DNA of 64,000 bases from Actinoalloteichus hoggarensis (GTDB lineage Bacteria > Actinomycetota > Actinomycetes > Mycobacteriales > Pseudonocardiaceae), in assembly GCF_002234535.1 (NCBI RefSeq), contig NZ_CP022521.1, positions 3,658,001-3,722,000 of the forward strand, written 5' to 3'. Positions within the stretch are counted from its first letter, which is position 1. Each line of letters opens with the position of its first letter. A model generated the notes under the pieces. That model was not told the origin of the DNA. It searched no databases and saw nothing but the letters and a program-made list of their open reading frames with translations. Below are positions 29,869-38,667 of the stretch, in pieces. The translations under genes and the position numbers were made by a program.

Positions 29869-30276
29869 GAACCGTGTCCTCCGCTGTTGTTCGCACTCGG
29901 CGGTCGGCGATGGCAGGCGGTCTCGGCCTGCCCCACCCACCGGATCGGCGGACCGCCTTCGCGATCGGCCCATCCGGAGCCTACGGACGGGCACCGACAT
30001 CCGCCCTTTTTAACTCACCGTGAATTCGGTCCCCGATCGACATCGGCATTGCTCACTCTTTCTGGTGGCTGACGATGATTTGAGGGACTTAACAGACACT
30101 GCCTGGCATAGTGAACCGCGGAGATCATCTTCACTCCGTCGGACGCAACGCCTCATCGATTCCCGCTCATCCCGCGCCGAGATCCCGCCCGTCGACGACG
30201 GACTTCGGCGGCTTCGACCTGCCCCGACGACGGCGCCTTCCCCCATTCGAATCCTGACGAGAAAAGCGAGCGACCA

Positions 30277-30804
30277 ATGCAGCCGGAAGTCCTCCATCGA
30301 GTCACGCTCATCTTCAACCTTCTCGACGCCGACGGCTCGGGCAGCCTCGCGCCCGACGATTTCGAGCTCATGTCCGCCCGCGTGTCCGCGGCCGCCACGG
30401 GGTCCGGGGACGCCGCGAAGTCCGCCGCCCACGCCGCATTCCGCCGGTTCTGGACCACCCTGGCGGCGGAACTGGACGCCGACGGCGACGGCGTCGTCAG
30501 CTTCGAGGAGTTCTCGGCCTGTGTGCTGTCTCCCGAGCGCTTCGACGAGACGATCGCGGACTTCGCCGACTCCCTGGCCACGCTGGGCGACCCGGACGGC
30601 GACGGACTCATCGAGCGCCCCCTCTTCCTCGCGCTCATGACGGCCATCGGATTCGATCCGGCGGGCATCAACGCCCTCTTCGACGCCTTCGAGCCCACGG
30701 AGGCGGACGAGATCTCGGTGGCCTCGTGGACGCAGGCGATCAAGGACTACTACGCGCCGGACAAGGCAGGCATCACCGCGGACCTCCTGGTCACCAACGC
30801 CTGA
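30277..30804 (+). CDS. EF-hand calcium-binding protein (calerythrin-like)
   Basis: A 175-aa protein with EF-hands: loop 1 at residues 17-28 (DADGSGSLAPDD), loop 2 at 67-78 (DADGDGVVSFEE), and loop 3 at 105-116 (DPDGDGLIERPL, lacking the final Glu). A degenerate fourth site is at 139-150. This arrangement matches calerythrin-like soluble calcium-binding proteins of actinomycetes. No signal peptide is visible, so it is cytosolic, perhaps a Ca2+ buffer or sensor. Confidence 0.9.
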   Translation: MQPEVLHRVTLIFNLLDADGSGSLAPDDFELMSARVSAAATGSGDAAKSAAHAAFRRFWTTLAAELDADGDGVVSFEEFSACVLSPERFDETIADFADSLATLGDPDGDGLIERPLFLALMTAIGFDPAGINALFDAFEPTEADEISVASWTQAIKDYYAPDKAGITADLLVTNA

Positions 30805-30821
30805 ACGCCGGACCGCGCCCA

Positions 30822-30851
30822 CCGGGGCGGCCGATCCAGCGGCCGCCCCGG
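30822..30851 (+). terminator. terminator hairpin after the EF-hand gene
   Basis: CCGGGGCGGCCG (30822-30833) pairs perfectly with CGGCCGCCCCGG (30840-30851) over a 6-base loop, 18 bases after the EF-hand stop. Confidence 0.75.
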
Positions 30852-31017
30852 CCTCGGCGCGGCGCACCGCCGCACGCAGGCACCGCGGCCCGCCTCCGAC
30901 GACGGACTCACGTTCGAGATCGGCCGGCGGCCGCGCTTCGAACCCGCACCACGCATGTCGGGTGCCCGCCACCACGGCCGGGCGCCCGAGACCAGATCGC
31001 CATGACGAAGGAGCACC

Positions 31018-32127
31018 GTGGGACGGAACATCGGATTAGCCGTCGGCCGTGGAACCGGCCCGGAACTCGCGGACGTCTTCGAGCAGACCGCGCACCACAT
31101 CGGCGGGCTGTATTCGAGGTCGGTGACGATCACACGATCACCCCGGATCTATCACTCCTATTCCTCCCTGCTCGCCGAAGGCGACACGCGGCGCATGCGC
31201 CGCGGCACCGAGGAGGACGCGGATCACTACGAGCGGTTCTGTCGCGATCAGGCCGACCGGGGCACCTCGGCGATCTTCCGCACCGCGATCAACGCCCAGT
31301 CGCTGTATCTGGTGCGTCGACGACTTCGCGCGGTCAAGGTCGACCTCATCGCCGGCGCATCGGGCGAGCTGCTGCTGATCCGCGACGCCGCCCAGGGCTT
31401 CTACACCGGCGAGAACAGCCATTCCCCCGGCGTGGTGACCCGCACGATGACCTTCAGCCGGGAGATCACCGATCAGGTCATCTCCTTCGCCTTACGCCGA
31501 GCCCGCGACGAATGGCCGGACGACGACGTCGACGAGATCGTCATGGCCTACAAGTTCCATCTGCTCGACGGCGCCTTCACCGAATGGGTCGCCGACGCCG
31601 CCGCCCGCCACGGCGTCGACATCGCGCTGCGGCAGCCGGACACCGTCAACCGCGACCTCATCGAACGAGGACCGTCCCGGCGGACCCTGATCATCGGCGG
31701 CAACGAATGGGCCGACGCCATGCACGCGGTCCTGCTCGACCGGTTCGCCGCGGAGCGGCAGGAGAGCCGCTTCACCGAGAACATCCACCTGCATCCCGAG
31801 GTGTCCGGCCTCGTCGAGTTCCAGACCGTGCACGGCTCGGCCGACGACCTGGCCGGGCGGGATCGCGTCAATCCGACGGCGACGGTCCGGGCCGCGGCGG
31901 CGATCATGGAGCGCCACGCCCACTGCACGGGAGCGATCCGGGCGATGGAACTCGCCTTGGAATCAGTCCGCACGCTCGGCGTGCACACTCCCGACCTCGG
32001 CGGAGACCACTCCACGACGGCGATGACGGCCGCGCTGCTCGACGTGCTGGAACCCCACGCGGCCCCGCCCCCCGGCAGCACACCCCGATTGCACATCGTG
32101 CCCGGCGGGCCGAGGGCGGACCCGTGA
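31018..32127 (+). CDS. isocitrate/isopropylmalate dehydrogenase family protein
   Basis: A 369-aa beta-decarboxylating dehydrogenase-like protein. NIGLAVGRGTGPEL resembles the N-terminal PGDGIGPE strand, RDAAQGFYTGENSH the ENTEGEYSG region, and TVHGSADDLAGRDRVNPTATV the HGSAPDIAGKGIANP motif. The catalytic Lys region reads VMAYKFHLLDGAF. The conserved Arg cluster that binds the substrate carboxylates is altered, so the substrate may be unusual. The GTG at 31018 follows GAAGGAG. Its last codons overlap the isochorismatase start as GTGA. First gene of a three-gene operon; reaction not known. Confidence 0.85.
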   Translation: MGRNIGLAVGRGTGPELADVFEQTAHHIGGLYSRSVTITRSPRIYHSYSSLLAEGDTRRMRRGTEEDADHYERFCRDQADRGTSAIFRTAINAQSLYLVRRRLRAVKVDLIAGASGELLLIRDAAQGFYTGENSHSPGVVTRTMTFSREITDQVISFALRRARDEWPDDDVDEIVMAYKFHLLDGAFTEWVADAAARHGVDIALRQPDTVNRDLIERGPSRRTLIIGGNEWADAMHAVLLDRFAAERQESRFTENIHLHPEVSGLVEFQTVHGSADDLAGRDRVNPTATVRAAAAIMERHAHCTGAIRAMELALESVRTLGVHTPDLGGDHSTTAMTAALLDVLEPHAAPPPGSTPRLHIVPGGPRADP

Positions 32128-32741
32128 CCGCCCCGTCGCACCCGGCGCTGGTCGTCGTGGACCTGCAGAACGACTTCTGCGCCGGGCCGCGCGCCGCCGC
32201 CCGGTATCCCGGCGATCCGGCCACGCTGGACATCGTCACCACCAACGCCCGCCGCGCCGTCGCCGTCGCACGCGCCCACGGCGTCGAGGTCCTCTTCGTC
32301 CGTTTCCTCGGCGACCGCGAACATCAGGGCGCGAGCTGGCGACGTCGAGACCAGGCGCGCGGCCGCGAACCGAAGTGCCGCAGCGGATCGTGGGGCGCGG
32401 AGTTCCACAAGGTCCGCCCCGCGCCGGACGAGGCCGTCTTCACCAAGCTGGCGTGCTTCGACGCCTTCCTCGCCGCCGGTTTCGAGGCACATCTCACCCG
32501 ACGCGGACTCACCCATCTGGTGTTCGCGGGCCTCTACACCGACGTCTGCGTGGACTCCACCGCCCGCACCGCGTTTCAGAAGGGCAGGCACGTGACAGTG
32601 CTGTCGGACTGCACGGCGAGCCTGCACCTGCCCGACGAGGAGATCCTGCGCTTCATGAACGTCGTCTACGGAGCCGAGATCACCACCCACGACCGCCCGG
32701 AGCACTGGGCCGCGCCCCGACCGACGAAGGAGAACACATGA
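32124..32741 (+). CDS. isochorismatase-like cysteine hydrolase
   Basis: A 205-aa hydrolase of the isochorismatase/nicotinamidase superfamily. The catalytic triad can be read as Asp in VVDLQNDF, Lys in FTKLACFDAFL and Cys in GLYTDVCVDSTARTAF. It overlaps the preceding dehydrogenase-like gene (GTGA) and the next methyltransferase gene (ATGA), so the three proteins are probably made together. It may be an amidase or a vinyl-ether hydrolase; the substrate cannot be read. Confidence 0.88.
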   Translation: MTAPSHPALVVVDLQNDFCAGPRAAARYPGDPATLDIVTTNARRAVAVARAHGVEVLFVRFLGDREHQGASWRRRDQARGREPKCRSGSWGAEFHKVRPAPDEAVFTKLACFDAFLAAGFEAHLTRRGLTHLVFAGLYTDVCVDSTARTAFQKGRHVTVLSDCTASLHLPDEEILRFMNVVYGAEITTHDRPEHWAAPRPTKENT

Positions 32742-33730
32742 CCACACCACCATCGGACGACGGAGTGACCGAGGGCGTCGGACGAACCGCCCTGCTGGTC
32801 GCCGCGGGCCGGGCCATCGAGACCCACCGTGCCGACTCCCTCGCCCAGGACCCCTACGCGGAGCACCTCGTCCGCGCCGCCCCGGACTCGGTGCACTGGC
32901 CGATCCGCATCGAGGACGTGCCCGACGGCGACGCGAACCCGCTCTGGGGTCGACTCGGTCGCTACTTCGGCCTGCGCACCCGCGTCATCGACGACTTCCT
33001 CTTATCGGCCGCCGCTCGAAGAGCCGGCGGCCAGGTCGTCCAGCTCGGCGCCGGTCTCGACACCCGTCCGTTCCGACTCGACTGGCCCGCGGGCACGACG
33101 CTCTTCGAGATCGACCGTGAGCACGTGCTGTCCTTCAAGCACACCGTGCTCGACCGGCTCGGCGCCCGGACCACCGCGCCGCTGCGCTCGATCGCCGCCG
33201 ACCTCCGCGACGACTGGTCGAGCGCACTTCTCGACGCGGGCTTCGCACCCGACCGGCCGAGCGTCTGGCTTGCCGAGGGTCTGCTGCTCTACCTTCCCGC
33301 AGAGGCCGAACGGCAGCTCATCGACACCGTGGACCGGCTGACCGTCGGCGACGGCGAACTCTTCTACGAGATCAAGCTCCACGAGTCCGCCGAGATCCGC
33401 GCCGACCCGCTCTACGCCGTCGCCCGCCAGGAGTTCGGCATCGACCTGCTGGGCCTCTTCGACACCGAACCGAGGCGCCCCTCCACCGCCACGCTGGCCG
33501 AGCGAGGCTGGTCGACGCAGGTCCGCACCTCGCACCACTTCACGCTCGAGTACGGCGCCGGACCGCCGAGGGCACGGCCCGACGCGCTGAGCTCCAACCG
33601 GTGGGTGTTCGCCGACCGAGTCCGCGCCACGACGACGCCCACCGAGACCCCGACGGCCCCGGCCACGCGGCTCCGCGGCGACCCGCCGCGGACCCGGCCG
33701 AGTGATCTGCTCCTCGACGGCGTCGAATGA
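32738..33730 (+). CDS. class I SAM-dependent methyltransferase, leucine carboxyl methyltransferase family
   Basis: A 330-aa methyltransferase of the LCMT/TIGR00027 family. It begins with GVGRTALLVAAGRAIE and RADSLAQDPYAEHLV; the AdoMet motif is VVQLGAGLDTRPFRLD, followed by FEIDRE and WLAEGLLLYLP. Members usually methylate a carboxyl or hydroxyl of a small natural product. It ends the dehydrogenase-isochorismatase-methyltransferase operon with an ATGA junction. An Arg/Pro-rich tail of about 40 residues follows the domain. The product is unknown. Confidence 0.9.
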   Translation: MTTPPSDDGVTEGVGRTALLVAAGRAIETHRADSLAQDPYAEHLVRAAPDSVHWPIRIEDVPDGDANPLWGRLGRYFGLRTRVIDDFLLSAAARRAGGQVVQLGAGLDTRPFRLDWPAGTTLFEIDREHVLSFKHTVLDRLGARTTAPLRSIAADLRDDWSSALLDAGFAPDRPSVWLAEGLLLYLPAEAERQLIDTVDRLTVGDGELFYEIKLHESAEIRADPLYAVARQEFGIDLLGLFDTEPRRPSTATLAERGWSTQVRTSHHFTLEYGAGPPRARPDALSSNRWVFADRVRATTTPTETPTAPATRLRGDPPRTRPSDLLLDGVE

Positions 33731-34215
33731 GCCCCGGCGCCGGTGGGACGGAGTTCGAGCCGGATCGCCGTCTGACGGCCTGATCGCGGTCGCGGCGGGC
33801 GGTGCCGACTGCCACCGCGTCGAGCGACCTCAGTCGCCCCGGTCGTCACGGCGTCACGGCGTCACGGCGTCACGGCGTCACGGCGTCACGGCGTCACGGC
33901 GTCACGGCGCATGCTCCCCGGCGCTCGAAGCTCCCCGCCACCCCGAGACCCCCCGGCTCCCGCCGAGCCTCGGCGCAGGCCGGAGAACCGGAGTCGGGCC
34001 CGCGCACCCGGGCCCGGCTCCGCCCCCGACAGCGCCCGACCTCGGCACGACTCCCTCCGCCGGGGCCGGGCACTGTGTCGCCCGACGACGGCGGCGACCT
34101 CCGAGGGCGCACGGCCTCCTGGGACACCCGGCGCGCTCCCGCGATCGACTCTGTCGCGGGCTCGGCGGGACGATCACGTGCCACCTGTGCGAAAGAGCAC
34201 GCGGTCCGAGCGGCC
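33731..34215. other. intergenic region before CRISPR array 1
   Basis: About 485 bases with no supported gene. It contains the 8-base tandem repeat at 33845-33908, and the last bases run up to the degenerate end of array 1. Confidence 0.5.
33845..33908. repeat. tandem repeat GTCACGGC x8
   Basis: Eight perfect head-to-tail copies of the 8-base unit GTCACGGC. The unit length is not a multiple of three and no gene crosses it. Such a run is prone to slippage and may differ between isolates. Confidence 0.9.
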
Positions 34216-34792
34216 CGACCGATCTTTACGTGCGTGGAGAGCACCAGATTCCGTGCGCCCTGCTCGACACCATGCGCCACCAATCTCCACGTGCGTGGAG
34301 AGCACCCGATGCCGACCTAGAGGCCGCACGCATCCTGCGACCAACCTCCACGTGCGTGGAGAGCACTCCTCGCGGTCGTGGTCGTGGTCGCGGTTCTTCG
34401 ACCAACCTCCACGTGCGTGGAGAGCACAGTACAGGTCCCGGATCACGTCGCCGACCTCCGACCAACCTCCACGTGCGTGGAGAGCACGCGATGCGCAGCT
34501 TCCCGAGGACGTAGGCGCCCGACCAACCTCCACGTGCGTGGAGAGCACCAGCGGCCGGCCGGCGAACCGTTCGATCTCGGCGACCAACCTCCACGTGCGT
34601 GGAGAGCACGAAGGCCTTCCAGAAGCTCGACATCCGGTGCTTGGCCAACCTCCACGTGCGTGGAGAGCACGGGCCGCACCCGCCTCGCCCAGGCGGGCGG
34701 TGCGACCAACCTCCACGTGCGTGGAGAGCACGAGATGAACTCTATGACCGTACCTAAGGACCGCGACCAACCTCCACGTGCGTGGAGAGCAC
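34216..34792 (-). CRISPR. type I-E CRISPR array 1 (10 repeats)
   Basis: Ten 29-nt repeats at 34216, 34277, 34338, 34399, 34459, 34520, 34581, 34642, 34703 and 34764 (starts on the + strand), with 31-32-nt spacers. Read on the minus strand the repeat starts GTGCTCTCCACG and ends GAGGTTGGTCG, with the stem CTCCACG/CGTGGAG. Repeats next to cas2 are perfect and the leftmost two carry changes, so the leader is on the right. The copy at 34642 has two changes. It lies directly after cas2, the usual place for an adapting array. Confidence 0.97.
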
Positions 34793-34830
34793 CCTTCGCG
34801 ACCTGGGCTTTCAGAGAGCCGATTGACCGT
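34793..34830 (-). promoter_or_regulatory. leader of CRISPR array 1
   Basis: The 38 bases before the first repeat (read on the minus strand, from ACGGTCAATCGG to GCGAAGG) are homologous to the leaders of arrays 2 and 3 with the same ACGGT-to-repeat distance of 38. The distal half lies inside the 3' end of cas2, covering its last six codons and stop. Confidence 0.75.
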
Positions 34831-35116
34831 TCGTGTCTCGGAACTCGATGAGTTGGAACCCGTCGAAGTCCATGACGCGGCGGCGCCGCCGACCGGCCGT
34901 CTTGACGATGTACCGCTGTTCGTTGTCGGCGGGGTGCACGCACACGGCGGCACCGTCGCCGACGGCCTCGCTCACGGCTTCCCACAGCAGGTCGCGCACC
35001 CGAGCGGAGACGCTGCCGACGTAGAGGCCGGGTGCGGGCTCGGTGAGGAACCGGCTGAGTGAGCCTCGGACGTAGTCAGGGACGGCCGTCGTGGAGATGA
35101 CGATCAGGTTCGCCAC
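34811..35116 (-). CDS. cas2: type I-E CRISPR-associated endoribonuclease Cas2
   Basis: A 101-aa Cas2 of the I-E kind (MANLIVISTTAVPDYVRGSL, then GLYVGSVSARVRDLLWE). With Cas1 it forms the integrase complex that inserts new spacers at the leader end of an array. GTG start at 35116, 3 bases after the cas1 stop. The stop overlaps the leader of array 1, so the C-terminal NGQSAL is encoded by leader sequence. Confidence 0.96.
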   Translation of the reverse strand: MANLIVISTTAVPDYVRGSLSRFLTEPAPGLYVGSVSARVRDLLWEAVSEAVGDGAAVCVHPADNEQRYIVKTAGRRRRRVMDFDGFQLIEFRDTNGQSAL

Positions 35117-35119
35117 GCT

Positions 35120-36103
35120 TCACCAGTCCACGTCGTGGGCGTGATTACGGCCCGCCTCGACGGCGCCGAGGTCGGGGTCCCAGAGGTGCACGAGCTCGAC
35201 CTCCTCCGGCTCGTCGAGCTCCGCAGGCTCCGTGCCGCCCGCCGGCGTCAGCAGTCGCTGAATGTCCAGGACGATTTGGGGCATGAGCCGGTAAAGCCGA
35301 AAGTCCTCCCGCAGGCGCCGCCGCACCTCCCGGTCGGGGTTGCCGTGTCTGTGCAAGGCGAAGGCCAGGGGAATGGTGTGGCGAGCCTTGTAGAGGTCGG
35401 CGACGTCGTAGACGAACGAGTGCTGCTTGCCGCTGTGCAGGAAACCGAGGCCGGGACTGACGCCCAAGGCCAGCATCACCGAGTGGACGACCCCGTACAG
35501 GGCGGCGTTCGCGGTGGACAGTGCCTGGTTGACCGGGTTCTGCGCGTCCCAGTTCTCCGGGTTGTAGTTGCGGCGGAATCCTCGGATGCGGTGCTGTTCG
35601 GCCATCGCGTGGTACAACGACTTCATCCGCGCGCCTTCGAGACCGCGCAGGCCGTCCAGGCTCGTCCCCGGCGGCACGGGCAGCCCGAACCGCTTCTCGT
35701 ACATCGTGGCGGCGACGGCGAGCCGGGTGGTGTCGTCGGCCCAGAGCCGGACCTGACGTTCGAGCCACTTCGTGCTCTGGCCGCTCGCCTGAGCCCCGGA
35801 GTACATGCGCACGCCACCCGAGCCCGTCCACACCACGGTGGTGTCGTGCCGGGCGAACGTCGCCATCGCCGGGTTGGTCACCGAGGTGCCGGTGCCCAGC
35901 AGGACGCAGGACACGGCGGCCGTGGGCAGGAAGACACGGCTGGTCTCGCCGTCCTGTCGCTGTACCTGGGCGCAGACGCCGGTGTCCTCCTGGACGATCC
36001 GCACGTTCTCCAGGTAGAGGAACGACAGCGAGTCGGCCAAGCGGGGCAGCATCGCCACGGCAGGCCTGGTGAGCAGTCGACGCGGATCGGGCATCGTCGT
36101 CAT
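35120..36103 (-). CDS. cas1: type I-E CRISPR-associated endonuclease Cas1
   Basis: A 327-aa Cas1 integrase. The active-site region with the metal-binding His and Asp is visible as LHSGKQHSFVYDVADLYK, and the upstream Glu lies in the region before NPVNQALSTANAALYG. ATG at 36103 overlaps the Cas6e stop as ATGA. The C-terminus carries an acidic tail after residue 290. It forms the adaptation complex with Cas2. Confidence 0.97.
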   Translation of the reverse strand: MTTMPDPRRLLTRPAVAMLPRLADSLSFLYLENVRIVQEDTGVCAQVQRQDGETSRVFLPTAAVSCVLLGTGTSVTNPAMATFARHDTTVVWTGSGGVRMYSGAQASGQSTKWLERQVRLWADDTTRLAVAATMYEKRFGLPVPPGTSLDGLRGLEGARMKSLYHAMAEQHRIRGFRRNYNPENWDAQNPVNQALSTANAALYGVVHSVMLALGVSPGLGFLHSGKQHSFVYDVADLYKARHTIPLAFALHRHGNPDREVRRRLREDFRLYRLMPQIVLDIQRLLTPAGGTEPAELDEPEEVELVHLWDPDLGAVEAGRNHAHDVDW

Positions 36104-36732
36104 GAGGCGTCCGCCGGGCCGAGGCTGAGCATGCCGCAGCCGTAGGTCTTCGCCCGGCCGATTCCGTCGGCGACAGCGGCGCGCAGCAGGTCGGCATCGG
36201 TGACCATGCCCACGCCGTCGAATCGGGTGAGCCCGTGGCGGGTGCCGTGGGCACCGAGGACGTCGTCGACGGGACTGGACACCACCTGCAACGGGTGCAG
36301 GCCGGCGGCGGTGGCCTTGCGCAGCCACCACAGGTCGGCCTCGGTGCCTCGCAGGACCTTCAGCTTCCCCCGCTTCTCCTGCTCCGCAGAGTTGCCGTGC
36401 CGTCGGGTGGCGTTGGCGACGATGCGGTACCGCACCCGCACTCCGGGCCGCAGCGAGTCCAGCAGGGGTCGCAGGTCGCGGTCCCGCGCGCCTGCGGCGA
36501 GTTCGGCGGGCAGCGCGGCCAGCCTGGGCGGCTGCCGGGTCTGCGCCAGCAGGCCCACGCCGGCCCGACCGGGTTCGATCCGGTAGAGCAGGCCGCCGCA
36601 CTCCCTGGGGCGTTCTCCGAGGTCATCGGGCAGCAGCCTCATCAGGGTGCGGTGTAGACGATCGCCGTCGAGCAGGCCCGTGGTGACGGGGAGGGTACGG
36701 GGCGACAGGTTCAGCCGTACGAGCCAGGTCAC
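36100..36732 (-). CDS. cas6e: type I-E crRNA endoribonuclease Cas6e
   Basis: A 210-aa Cas6e. It cuts pre-crRNA at the repeat stem and stays bound. His27 in DGDRLHRTLMRLLP is the likely catalytic His; the C-terminal GIGRAKTYGCGMLSLGP is the glycine-rich G-loop of the family. GGAGG lies upstream of the GTG at 36732. ATGA overlap with cas1. Confidence 0.95.
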   Translation of the reverse strand: MTWLVRLNLSPRTLPVTTGLLDGDRLHRTLMRLLPDDLGERPRECGGLLYRIEPGRAGVGLLAQTRQPPRLAALPAELAAGARDRDLRPLLDSLRPGVRVRYRIVANATRRHGNSAEQEKRGKLKVLRGTEADLWWLRKATAAGLHPLQVVSSPVDDVLGAHGTRHGLTRFDGVGMVTDADLLRAAVADGIGRAKTYGCGMLSLGPADAS

Positions 36733-36733
36733 G

Positions 36734-37483
36734 TCATGCCTCCTGTCGCCGGAGGTAGGAGGCCAGCCTCGGCGGATAGTCCTCGAGTACGAACATCCCG
36801 AGCCTGCTCGGCAGCCTGCGGGTGATCGTCCAGATCGGTCGTCTACGGTGCTCGCGGCCGATGGTCGCGAACGTCGACGGCGCGTCCCGCGCCTCGGAGC
36901 GAACGGCCTCGGCCCGTCCGGTGTCGTAGACGAAATCGACGGGGATCGTCCGCCCTACCCGGTGGACACGTGCGAGCGGCACGGCGTCCTCCAGCTCACT
37001 GATCGGGTCGTCGACGTCGGTGCGCAGCAGGAACGGCTGCGACGGCGGGCAGGATCGCCTGCCGAGGTAGGGCTGCCAGTGCGGCCGGGCCAACGCCCGC
37101 CCGACGTCGCCGAGCAGGTCGTCGGGCCCCTGCACGGCGACGACGAACACGGCGTCGGCAAGGTACTCACGCCAGGTCTGCACGGTCCCCTTGCCCGGCG
37201 GCCGCCCCTTGCCGTCGGCGGTGGGGATCTTCCGGCCGGGCGGCAGCGCGCCGCCCGCCGTCTGGTAGTCCACGGTTCGCGTGCCCGGCCGGTCGATGCG
37301 CACGGTGAAGCTCAGCGGGGCGAGCGCCGCGAGCGGCTCGTCGCGGCCGATGCCCATCGAGGCGGCGATGATCCCGATCAGGCCGGACCGGGTGGGAAAC
37401 GCGGCCGTGTCGCGCACGTCGAACGCACTGCGCTCCCCCCAGCTCTGCAACGGCCCGGCCAGCCGTAGCAGCAGCCCGCTCAC
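36734..37483 (-). CDS. cas5e: type I-E Cascade subunit Cas5
   Basis: A 249-aa Cas5e that caps the 5' handle of the crRNA. It starts SGLLLRLAGPLQSWG, the family N-terminus, from a GTG at 37483 that overlaps the Cas7 stop as GTGA; the longer start at 37501 is less likely. FPTRSGLIGIIAASMGI follows, as in other Cas5e. Confidence 0.95.
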   Translation of the reverse strand: MSGLLLRLAGPLQSWGERSAFDVRDTAAFPTRSGLIGIIAASMGIGRDEPLAALAPLSFTVRIDRPGTRTVDYQTAGGALPPGRKIPTADGKGRPPGKGTVQTWREYLADAVFVVAVQGPDDLLGDVGRALARPHWQPYLGRRSCPPSQPFLLRTDVDDPISELEDAVPLARVHRVGRTIPVDFVYDTGRAEAVRSEARDAPSTFATIGREHRRRPIWTITRRLPSRLGMFVLEDYPPRLASYLRRQEA

Positions 37484-38667
37484 GCCTGCCGCTCCACGCA
37501 CGCCGCCTGCACGGCCGCCGTGATCAGCGCCCGGAACGACTCATGACGGGTGCCGAACGCGGCGAGACGCTCCGCCGGATGTCCCTCGACGGTCAGGTCG
37601 GCGGCGGCATGACCGGCGAAGAGCACGTTCTCACTCGTCAACAGCGTCGTCATCGACGCGGCGTGGGAGGCGAGCCGTTCGACCGACCCGGCCAGGTAGC
37701 CGTTCTTCCCACCCAGCGGGGTCTCGAACGCCGAGGACAGCGACACCGGCCGATCGGACCGCACCGTCACGTACACCAGGTCGGGCGGGGTCACCGCACC
37801 CGTGGAGTTCTGCTTGCCCGAGGGCACCGCGTTGACGAAGCCGTCCAGGAAGGCGTCCACCAGGGTTCGGGTCACCGCCACGTCGCCGTCGAGGTTCGCG
37901 TCCAGCCGGGCCAGCCCGACGTTGGCGTACCGATAGAACGTCCCGGCGCTGAAGTAGGCGGTGTTGATGTGCCCGCTGCCGGGGATGCCGAGCCGGTCCT
38001 CGACGTCGTCGACGGCGGAGAAGAAGTCGTACTCCACCGAGGTCCCGTGCGTGGTGAAGGCGTGCGCGAACTGCACGGCACCGTCGACGTTGGCGCCCGG
38101 CAGCTCCACGAGCATCCGTCCGAACAAGTTGATCGTGCCACTACGCCGCCCCAGGATCTCGGCGATGTCCTTGCTCGGCAGCACGGGCTTGATCTTGTCG
38201 GTCTTGCCCTTCTTCGGCCGGGCCTCCTCGGCGAGGATCTCCTGCCGATGCTTGTCGGCGAGCGCCGCGAGGTCGTCGATGCCCGCCTCCGGCAGCAGCA
38301 GCAGCACGCTGGTGGTCTGTACCTGCTCACCGCGTTCGTTCTTCTCCGCCTTCAGGCTGATGCCGCTGCCCGCCGACAACGCCACCTGGAGCCCGGCGGC
38401 CTCGGCGTCCACCCGCGACCAGCCCCAGGCCGACGACGTCAGCCGCTCGGCGACTCCCCGCACCACCCGGCGGGTCCGGACGGTGTCCTCCCCGACGACC
38501 TTCTCCACATGCAGGCGCACCGCGCGCTTCCAGCTCTGGCTGGAGACCCTGGTCCGTTCGACACCGCCGAACATCACCGATTTCGGGGCTCCGAGGTCGT
38601 CGCGGTTGACGTTGGAGTACGGCAGGGTCTGAATCGCGTGCACATCGAGGTACGCGGGCGTGGTCAT
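37480..38667 (-). CDS. cas7e: type I-E Cascade backbone Cas7 (Cse4)
   Basis: A 395-aa Cas7e, the six-copy RNA-binding backbone. The N-terminus DVHAIQTLPYSNVNRDDLGAP and the FGGVERTRVSSQSWKRAVR segment are characteristic. ATGA overlap with the cse2 gene upstream. An Arg/Lys-rich loop (ARPKKGKTDKIKP) lies near residue 155. Confidence 0.96.
   Translation of the reverse strand: MTTPAYLDVHAIQTLPYSNVNRDDLGAPKSVMFGGVERTRVSSQSWKRAVRLHVEKVVGEDTVRTRRVVRGVAERLTSSAWGWSRVDAEAAGLQVALSAGSGISLKAEKNERGEQVQTTSVLLLLPEAGIDDLAALADKHRQEILAEEARPKKGKTDKIKPVLPSKDIAEILGRRSGTINLFGRMLVELPGANVDGAVQFAHAFTTHGTSVEYDFFSAVDDVEDRLGIPGSGHINTAYFSAGTFYRYANVGLARLDANLDGDVAVTRTLVDAFLDGFVNAVPSGKQNSTGAVTPPDLVYVTVRSDRPVSLSSAFETPLGGKNGYLAGSVERLASHAASMTTLLTSENVLFAGHAAADLTVEGHPAERLAAFGTRHESFRALITAAVQAACVERQA

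Noticed and set aside
30920-30960. tRNA-like TTCGAACC segment
   Set aside because: No cloverleaf could be built around it. No tRNA or rRNA gene was found in the window.
34174-34985. frames repeating RAWRAP, TCVESTR or HARGGWS units
   Set aside because: They are translations of the CRISPR repeats of array 1 and not proteins. The same applies to similar frames over arrays 2 and 3.
37483-37501. GTG at 37501 as cas5 start
   Set aside because: The GTG at 37483 overlaps the cas7 stop and gives the usual Cas5e N-terminus.
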